A stretch of 38,301 nt of DNA, taken from positions 1 to 38,301 of the forward strand of contig JBGPYM010000004.1 of the NCBI GenBank assembly GCA_041493205.1, in the 5' to 3' direction. Source of the stretch: JBGPYM01 sp041493205. GTDB taxonomy: Bacteria; Bacteroidota; Ignavibacteria; UBA10030; UBA6906. Within the stretch, counting starts at the first letter, position 1. Each line of letters opens with the position of its first letter. This document shows positions 33,080 to 38,301 of this stretch, in pieces. The notes under the pieces are model-generated. The model searched no databases, was not told where the DNA came from, and worked only from the letters and a program-made list of their open reading frames with translations. The position numbers were made by a program, and so were the translations under genes.

Positions 33080-33162
33080 CGGAGAGCGAGGGATTCGAAC
33101 CCCCAAGCCCTTGCGGGCGCCGGTTTTCAAGACCGGTGCAATAGCCGTTCTGCCAGCTCTCC
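33080..33162 (-). tRNA. tRNA-Ser (anticodon UGA)
   Basis: On the minus strand a 7-bp acceptor stem (GGAGAGC with GCTCTCC), a D-arm, an anticodon arm CCGGT-CTTGAAA-ACCGG with TGA in the middle of the loop, a long variable arm (GCCCGCAAGGGC), and a T-arm with GGTTCGAATCC. The long variable arm and UGA anticodon give serine. The discriminator is G; CCA is not encoded. It lies between the T9SS beta-propeller gene and the membrane kinase gene, in the same direction. Confidence 0.96.
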
Positions 33163-33234
33163 GGTTATTACAAAGGTCACGCTGGCTGCCGGAACGCCGG
33201 AGGAGAATATAGAGAAAATAAAGAAAAGTTGCGG

Positions 33235-34479
33235 TTAATGCAACAGTATGAGCTTTTTGGTCTCTACATAAGTTCCCGCCTGCAACCGATAGAAATACAA
33301 ACCACTTGCCAGATTTGACCCGTCGAATGTGACTTTCTGAACTCCCGCCTCCCCCCTCCCGTTCACCAGTACCGCCACCTGTCGTCCAAGCATGTCATAG
33401 ACAATCAGGCTCACGTGTGACGGCCCGGACAGCTCGTAGATGATGGTCGTGGTTGGATTAAACGGGTTGGGAAAGTTCTGCGCGAGCCTGAACACAGAAG
33501 GCCGCGCTGAGGACACTCCTGCCGACGTAATCACCCGGGACAACGGCGCTCTCCACAACCCTCCCCCTCCTCCCAGAAAGAGTGTATCGTCGACGACTGC
33601 ACAAGTGAGCAGATTGGGAATGGCAATCTCCCCCAACGATACCCAGGATTGTCCCTCGTCTGACGATTTCAGCAACGATGAGGATAACGGGGAGCTTGTC
33701 AGGGCAATATAGGTCGAGTCGTGATACAGTATCGAAATCGCAAACGTCAAAGGAGGAATCACTGCATTTGTTCCTACCCACGAAACGCCCTCATTGGTGC
33801 TTCGATAGAAGCCTTCGATTGCCCCGGCAACCACGGAGCTCTTCCCGGATGCCATTCCCGCAACGATCTGACCTACGATCCGGGGGGTGTTGATCGCGAT
33901 GGGATTCCACCATGGCTGAAGGTCGGAATAGCGAAACATGTATCCGTTCGCTCCCGCTCCCGCAAGCACGGTACTGCCGACGGCCAGCATCTTGAATACA
34001 TTGTCCCCCTGGTAATCTGCGAGGCTGTCCCCCCACGGGGTCCAGGGATGGGAAAGATCCGACCCCGTGACGAACACGCTAGCGCCCAGAGTTCCCGCAA
34101 TCACGCTATCGCCCCGAACCAGCAGATTGCTGACGTCCATTGCGCCCAGGCCCGATAAACCGGAGCTCATAGGTTGCCAGGAGAGCCCATCATTCGAACT
34201 CTTGAAAATGCCTTTGTGGAATGTGCCCGCGAGAAGCACATTCCTGACCTTCACCATGCAGCCGATGAAGTCCGGTGTCACAGCTACGGGCGTCCCCGGG
34301 GTCCATAGTGTTCCGCCATTGATACCCACATACACAATTGAATCTGTCCCGGCATAGAGTGTGTCGTGCACAGCCAGGAGAGAGTAGACAACGCGTGACG
34401 CGGGGATTTCCGGGACGCGTTCCCACTGAGCGTTGCTGAGTGATGAAAAGAGAAGTGAAAGCAGGATAATGGATTTCAT
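33235..34479 (-). CDS. T9SS-exported beta-propeller (BNR/sortilin-like) protein
   Basis: A 414-residue exported protein. Residues 1-17 are a signal peptide (ending near LSNAQ). The body has several repeats of the BNR/sortilin type with Asp- or Ser-box turns: GIFKSSNDGLSWQPM, FYRSTNEGVSWVGT and LLKSSDEGQSWVSLG, which suggest a beta-propeller. Residues about 327-414 are a type A T9SS sorting domain (LAQNFPNPFNPTTTIIYEL, YDMLGRQVAVLV, LASGLYFYRL). It should be placed on the surface or released. No substrate can be inferred. The ATG at 34479 gives the signal peptide; the open frame further upstream is not credible. The 268-base gap upstream, shared with a divergent gene, holds no gene I can support. 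Confidence 0.87.
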   Translation of the reverse strand: MKSIILLSLLFSSLSNAQWERVPEIPASRVVYSLLAVHDTLYAGTDSIVYVGINGGTLWTPGTPVAVTPDFIGCMVKVRNVLLAGTFHKGIFKSSNDGLSWQPMSSGLSGLGAMDVSNLLVRGDSVIAGTLGASVFVTGSDLSHPWTPWGDSLADYQGDNVFKMLAVGSTVLAGAGANGYMFRYSDLQPWWNPIAINTPRIVGQIVAGMASGKSSVVAGAIEGFYRSTNEGVSWVGTNAVIPPLTFAISILYHDSTYIALTSSPLSSSLLKSSDEGQSWVSLGEIAIPNLLTCAVVDDTLFLGGGGGLWRAPLSRVITSAGVSSARPSVFRLAQNFPNPFNPTTTIIYELSGPSHVSLIVYDMLGRQVAVLVNGRGEAGVQKVTFDGSNLASGLYFYRLQAGTYVETKKLILLH

Positions 34480-34747
34480 AGTGCCTGATGGTTCTTTCCA
34501 AGGTGTGTGAACGAAATCTGATATTCTACCCCGTCTAACTGATGATTGCTCCGAATAGTTCCACCCCGGGATTGGTAATATGATCTTCTCAAGAGGTGAG
34601 TTGCGATTTCCCTTGAAGGAGAGTATCTTAGCTGTGAATTCAAGTTCATTCACACAGGCCCTCGATCTCTCCGGATGGGGGCCTCTCCGTTTCCGGGCGA
34701 CGCGTGACCGCGCCGGGGCATTATGTTCTTCAGCATAAGGAGTACAC

Positions 34748-35089
34748 ATGAAAACAGAAATCCGCATGGAGCTTACCAGGGACCTGCAGAAGATGAAGGT
34801 CACATCTGTTGGAGCGAATGCCCCCTGGCTGTTTGCATTGGGGATTGTCGGGGAAATCGTCGGGGGGACAGCCTTCCTTGCCGCTTCGATCCGGTTAACG
34901 ATCGTCGCAGTATCCGAGGACAGGATGTTCTGGGTGGGGTACTCGATCCTCTTCATCGGGATCGTCCTCATCGGCCACGCAGGTTACCTGATGATCAAGC
35001 GGTCGTTCAACCACAGACTGAGCTCCCTGTATCAGGCAGTACTCGAGTCTCCTGTGGCACAGGATGCCGGAGCGTCCGTTCCTTCCTGA
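34748..35089 (+). CDS. Small membrane protein of unknown function
   Basis: A 113-residue protein with two hydrophobic helices (about residues 26-46, LFALGIVGEIVGGTAFLAASI, and 63-83, WVGYSILFIGIVLIGHAGYLM). Its N-terminus is charged and its C-terminal tail is short and cytoplasmic-looking. I do not recognise the family. It has a good AAGGAG ribosome site seven bases before the ATG. Its 3' end overlaps the following GNAT frame by 26 bases. Confidence 0.7.
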   Translation: MKTEIRMELTRDLQKMKVTSVGANAPWLFALGIVGEIVGGTAFLAASIRLTIVAVSEDRMFWVGYSILFIGIVLIGHAGYLMIKRSFNHRLSSLYQAVLESPVAQDAGASVPS

Positions 35090-35456
35090 TGTGGACGAGC
35101 AATGTATGGAAGCGACATCGGCACCTTTCATCAAGGCCGGGCTTGAACACGGATCCTTCCGGGGATGGCTGGCGGAGACAAACGACAGGGTAATCGCGGG
35201 GGGATGTGTAGTGGTGGTGGGCTATCCGTCTGCTCCCCATTTTACCACTCCCCGCCGTGCCTGGATTCTCAATATGTATACCGAGCCGGAATATCGCGGG
35301 CGTGGCCTGGCGAAATCAATCATCGAGGTAATGATTTCCTGGTGCCGGGAGCAGGGATTCGAGTGGGTGTCGCTGCACGCCAGCGATGCCGGGCGACATT
35401 TGTACGAGAAGCTGGGATTCAAGCCAACAAACGAGATGCGATTGAAACTGAGGTAA
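35064..35456 (+). CDS. GNAT-family acetyltransferase, apparently short at the N-terminus
   Basis: A 130-residue protein. The core GNAT blocks are clear: GSFRGWLAETNDRVIAGGCVVVV (beta-2/3), RRAWILNMYTEPEYRGRGLAKSIIEVMI (acetyl-CoA motif RGRGLA) and HASDAGRHLYEKLGFKPTNEMRL. Relatives with these blocks normally carry about 30-40 more residues at the N-terminus (first strand and helix). Here an in-frame stop lies just upstream, near 35023-35025, so the missing part cannot be recovered in this frame. The ATG at 35064 lies inside the end of the preceding gene and has no good ribosome site. It may be a degenerate copy, or a sequencing frameshift may hide the start. Acceptor substrate unknown. Confidence 0.65.
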   Translation: MPERPFLPDVDEQCMEATSAPFIKAGLEHGSFRGWLAETNDRVIAGGCVVVVGYPSAPHFTTPRRAWILNMYTEPEYRGRGLAKSIIEVMISWCREQGFEWVSLHASDAGRHLYEKLGFKPTNEMRLKLR

Positions 35457-35461
35457 TGCCG

Positions 35462-35926
35462 ATGGCCAAAATCCCTGAATCTGTTGCAGAATTTCTGATG
35501 GGGAAACGCATTGCGGTTGCGGGAGTGTCGCGAGATACCAGGCAGGTTGCCAATGCAATTCTTCGCCGGCTTCGTCATACCGGACACGAGGTCATCCCCG
35601 TAAACCCGAATGCCACTCTCCTTGAGGGCGTTCCATGCTACCCGGACCTCGCATCGATTCCGGGGACCGTCGACGGCCTCCTGGTTGCAGCGCACCCGAG
35701 TGTCGCGTCAAACCTCGTCGATCAGTGCAGCAAGAATGGCATCAGGCACATCTGGTTTCACCGGGGTTTTGGCGTGGGGAGTGTTTCAGACGAAGCAGTG
35801 CGAGAAGCTCAGGCACTCGGGCTCACGTGCCTGGTGGGAGGATGCCCCCTGATGTACTGCGAGCCCGTCGACCCTTTCCACCGATGCATGCGGGGATGGT
35901 TACACTGGCGCCACCGCGCTCCATAA
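35462..35926 (+). CDS. CoA-binding domain protein (YccU-like)
   Basis: A 154-residue Rossmann-fold protein of the small CoA-binding family related to succinyl-CoA synthetase alpha N-termini. Visible blocks are KRIAVAGVSRDTRQVANAILRRL (nucleotide-binding glycines), GHEVIPVNPNA, VDGLLVAAHPSVASNLVDQC, IRHIWFHRGFGVGSVSDEAVREA and the C-terminal CPLMYCEP. CoA binding is known for relatives; the physiological role is not. An ATG at 35456 overlaps the GNAT stop (TAATG) but sits too close to the GAGG site, so I favour the ATG at 35462; the difference is two residues. Confidence 0.85.
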   Translation: MAKIPESVAEFLMGKRIAVAGVSRDTRQVANAILRRLRHTGHEVIPVNPNATLLEGVPCYPDLASIPGTVDGLLVAAHPSVASNLVDQCSKNGIRHIWFHRGFGVGSVSDEAVREAQALGLTCLVGGCPLMYCEPVDPFHRCMRGWLHWRHRAP

Positions 35927-35953
35927 GTGGACCGGATGTATCGCCGGCGGGAA

Positions 35954-38301
35954 TTACTCCACGCCCGGGCGCAAGGGGGCCTGCACAGTCTGTATCGACA
36001 GGGATACCCCCTGCAACCCTTCTGACGAAGCCTGAAGCGTGATCGGGCCGGGAGTTGTGCCCGACTGAACAATCACCTGACATTTGCCATTGAAAAGACT
36101 CCGCGCCCACCCGCCCGCAGGACACTTATCCGGCTCGTGACTGCTCGGGTCGCCGTTGCCGACACCAATGATGGCTCCGGCACCGCTCGCCGAAAAACGC
36201 ACACCTGTGTTCGCTACGGGGACCTCTCTCCCTCCTGCATCCACGGCCGTTACTGTAACGACGGAGACATCTTCGCCGTCTGCTCCGATGGTCGACCGAT
36301 CCGCCGAAAGCACCAGCCGCACCGGAGTCCCGGTCGTTTCCCACCGGCTCACGAGTTTTCGCCCTGCACGCCACCCCTGTGCCTCGAGCGTGCCCGGTTC
36401 ATAGGCCACTGACCAGGCAAGATGCTCGTTCGGAGTCACAGTCCGCCGTCCAAGACTCCGGCCATTCAGAAAGAGTTCTACGCTGTCGCAGTTGGAATGC
36501 ACCCACACGGCAACAGTCTGCCCGCGAGCCCAGTTCCAGTGCGGGAAGAGGTGAAGAACGTCACGGTCCGTCCACCATGACTGGTAGTAGTAAAAATTGT
36601 TCTTTGGGAACCCGCACACATCCATGATGCCGAAATGGGAATTGATGCACGGCCACCCGTACGGCGTCGGCTCGCCACGGTAGTCAAAGCCCGTCCAGAC
36701 AAATGCCCCGGCCAGCCACGGCCTCGCAGCGTAGAATTTCCACCATCGTTCGGCGAGCGCACCCCAGCGTGGCGCTATGGAATCATAGTCGCATACATAT
36801 CCACGCGTCGAATCGTTGGCATAGATTCCGCGCGTGCAGACCGTGCTCGCCTCCTCGCTGCCGAGAAGTATCTGATCCGGGTGGTCTTTCCGGTATTTGT
36901 CTATGTCCGTAATTGTCAGGTAGTTGAAACCGCGGATCGGCACAACGCTGTTCACCCCTTCAAACGTGTTCCCGTTATTCGCGGCAATCGTATACTGCCG
37001 GGACAGATCGAGCCTCCGGAGCCGCTGTATCATCGATTCGGCGATCCTCCTCCCTGCGTCATTGCTCTGAATCCTGAATTCCTCGTTGCCGAGAGACCAG
37101 AGTATCACTGACGGACGGTTCCTGTCGCGCCGAACCAACGTCTCCCACCCCGCCATGAGTTCGGGAGCACTTCCCATGAGGCGATTCTCGTCCATGACCA
37201 TCATGCCAAGGCGGTCACAAGCGTCCAGCAGTTCCCGGGTTGGGGGATTGTGACTCGTGCGGTACGCGTTGCACCCCATCTCTTTCAACCGTTCGATTCT
37301 GTAGTATTGCAGTCTGTCAGGGAGAGCCGAGCCGACCCCCGCATGGTCCTGATGGCAGCAGACACCCTTGATCTTCACCGGGAGGCCATTCAGGAAGAGG
37401 CCTTTGTCCTTGTCGAAATAAACAGTCCTCATGCCGAATGCCGTCTCGAGACTGTCGACGACGATAGTCCCGTCCAGAATCAGAGAACGCAACGTGTAGA
37501 GATGCGGCGTCTCGAGCGACCAGAGGTCCGGCGATGCAATATGGAGACTCTGGCGGACCGTGACCGTATCCCCCGGCATGATGGTGATCATTTGCCCTGT
37601 TGCCTCTGCTACGATTCTTCCTCGCCTGTCTCGGACGGTTGATTTCAGGACGCAGGATTTTGCCTCCGGGCCGTCGTTCCTCAGATCGGTCGAAGCAGCC
37701 ACTATGCCGTTCCCGTTCTTGACCGTTGGAACGACGTACACGCCGTACTCCGGGACGTGGAGAAGGGCATGCTTGATGAGCCACGTATGGCGGTAGATCC
37801 CGGCGCCCTCATAAAACCATCCCTCATACTGCTCGGCATTGACCCGCACGACAAGAACATTCTTCCCGCCAAATGCCGCGTAGTCGGTGATGTCGAAACT
37901 GAACTCTCCGTACCCGGAGAGATTCGTCCCGATATAGTGGCCGTTGAGCCAAACAGTGCAATCCCGGAATACCCCGTCGAACCGGACGCTGAGCCGCCTG
38001 TCCCGGTCCGCTGCGGGAATGAAGAACGTCCGGCGGTACCATCCGATCGTCGTTGCAGGGAACTGCCTCCCGACCGGTTTGAACCCGTGCTGCATCACGT
38101 CTTCATCGCCGACGTGGACGAAGTCGAGGTCGACCGCCCAATCGTGCGGCACGTTGACCACGCGCCAGGTGCTGTCGTTGAAATCGGGTCGCGCCGCCCC
38201 CACGGCATCACCGGCCTTCGCGAATGCCGCGCCGGTCCCGTAGCCGAAGTCCTGTGCGGGGGAAGACCCATGACCGAGATGGAACCGCCACCCGCGATCC
38301 A
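35954..38301 (-). CDS. GH2 beta-galactosidase-like enzyme (partial, N-terminus beyond right edge)
   Basis: About 781 residues are visible and the frame stays open to the right edge. It begins in the family's N-terminal block (DRGWRFHLGHGSSPAQDFGYG). The sugar-binding domain has VNVPHDWAVD and GWYRRTFFIP, then an immunoglobulin-like domain. The catalytic barrel has the acid/base Glu in WSLGNEE (codon 37082-37084) and the nucleophile Glu in LLGSEE (codon 36854-36856). After the barrel come a DUF4982-like domain (VELFLNGRSLGRRTV) and a bacterial Ig-like GH2 C-terminal domain (GADGEDVSVVTVTAVDAGGREV). Such enzymes are usually exported beta-galactosidases acting on plant polysaccharide side chains; the signal peptide, if any, is outside the window. 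A role on galactan side chains of pectin would fit but is inference, since the gene is far from the pectin operon. Confidence 0.88.
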   Translation of the reverse strand, partial: DRGWRFHLGHGSSPAQDFGYGTGAAFAKAGDAVGAARPDFNDSTWRVVNVPHDWAVDLDFVHVGDEDVMQHGFKPVGRQFPATTIGWYRRTFFIPAADRDRRLSVRFDGVFRDCTVWLNGHYIGTNLSGYGEFSFDITDYAAFGGKNVLVVRVNAEQYEGWFYEGAGIYRHTWLIKHALLHVPEYGVYVVPTVKNGNGIVAASTDLRNDGPEAKSCVLKSTVRDRRGRIVAEATGQMITIMPGDTVTVRQSLHIASPDLWSLETPHLYTLRSLILDGTIVVDSLETAFGMRTVYFDKDKGLFLNGLPVKIKGVCCHQDHAGVGSALPDRLQYYRIERLKEMGCNAYRTSHNPPTRELLDACDRLGMMVMDENRLMGSAPELMAGWETLVRRDRNRPSVILWSLGNEEFRIQSNDAGRRIAESMIQRLRRLDLSRQYTIAANNGNTFEGVNSVVPIRGFNYLTITDIDKYRKDHPDQILLGSEEASTVCTRGIYANDSTRGYVCDYDSIAPRWGALAERWWKFYAARPWLAGAFVWTGFDYRGEPTPYGWPCINSHFGIMDVCGFPKNNFYYYQSWWTDRDVLHLFPHWNWARGQTVAVWVHSNCDSVELFLNGRSLGRRTVTPNEHLAWSVAYEPGTLEAQGWRAGRKLVSRWETTGTPVRLVLSADRSTIGADGEDVSVVTVTAVDAGGREVPVANTGVRFSASGAGAIIGVGNGDPSSHEPDKCPAGGWARSLFNGKCQVIVQSGTTPGPITLQASSEGLQGVSLSIQTVQAPLRPGVE

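Noticed and set aside
33080..33162. tRNA-Ser as an attachment site for an integrated element
   Set aside because: No integrase, no duplicated tRNA end found by eye in the window, and the neighbours are ordinary chromosomal genes.
1..38301. CRISPR array, insertion sequence, rRNA, origin or prophage
   Set aside because: No regularly spaced direct repeats, transposase, integrase, phage structural or rRNA sequence was seen.

Overview
**Organism.** The window is about 58-60% GC by eye and densely coded. Two proteins end in a type IX secretion (T9SS) sorting tail with the NPFNPSTTI / NPFNPTTTI signature. This, with a TonB-dependent receptor carrying a carboxypeptidase-regulatory-like N-terminus, points to the Bacteroidota/Chlorobiota group. 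I favour an Ignavibacteria-like lineage, because many genes carry good Shine-Dalgarno sites and there are recognisable -35/-10 promoters, unlike typical Bacteroidia. This placement is inference; no rRNA gene is present.

**Region 1 (1-16957, all minus strand): a pectin / galacturonate utilisation operon.** Reading in the direction of transcription: a TTGACA-17-TATGAT promoter with three 12-bp-phased operator-like repeats, a TonB-dependent receptor, a T9SS-exported beta-helix protein, a GH28 polygalacturonase, a PL1 pectate lyase fused to a GH105 unsaturated uronyl hydrolase, a LacI-type regulator, a secreted pectinesterase-like protein with an extra N-terminal domain, UxaC, KduD, UxaE and an ExuT-type transporter cut by the left edge. 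Most junctions are ATGA overlaps. Model: the surface beta-helix protein and receptor capture and import pectin fragments. Periplasmic enzymes de-esterify and cut them to (unsaturated) galacturonate, which ExuT imports. UxaC and UxaE convert galacturonate to fructuronate, and KduD reduces the keto sugar from the unsaturated branch. No SusD, KduI, UxuA/B or KDG kinase/aldolase is in the window.

**Region 2 (16958-18438).** An MsrP/YedY-like molybdopterin oxidoreductase with a Tat-lipoprotein signal and a b561-type membrane cytochrome form a two-gene unit on the minus strand.

**Region 3 (18471-24102, plus strand).** An AGE-family sugar epimerase is followed by a secreted-protein cluster: M28 peptidase lipoprotein, DUF6263-like protein, exported Xaa-Pro aminopeptidase and a DUF1579-like small protein. 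The cluster closes with a clear intrinsic terminator.

**Region 4 (24096-28242).** A secreted alpha/beta hydrolase and an SdpI/SdpR-like pair lie on the minus strand. The pair has a 14-bp palindrome over its promoter. A secreted M14 carboxypeptidase is divergent to it on the plus strand.

**Region 5 (28269-34479, minus strand).** A signalling operon (membrane histidine kinase, Rcp1-like response regulator, REC-PAS3-HK-REC hybrid kinase), tRNA-Ser(UGA), and a T9SS-exported beta-propeller protein.

**Region 6 (34748-38301).** A small membrane protein, a short GNAT, a CoA-binding protein (plus strand), and a GH2 beta-galactosidase-like enzyme cut by the right edge (minus strand).

No mobile element, CRISPR array, rRNA or origin was seen.
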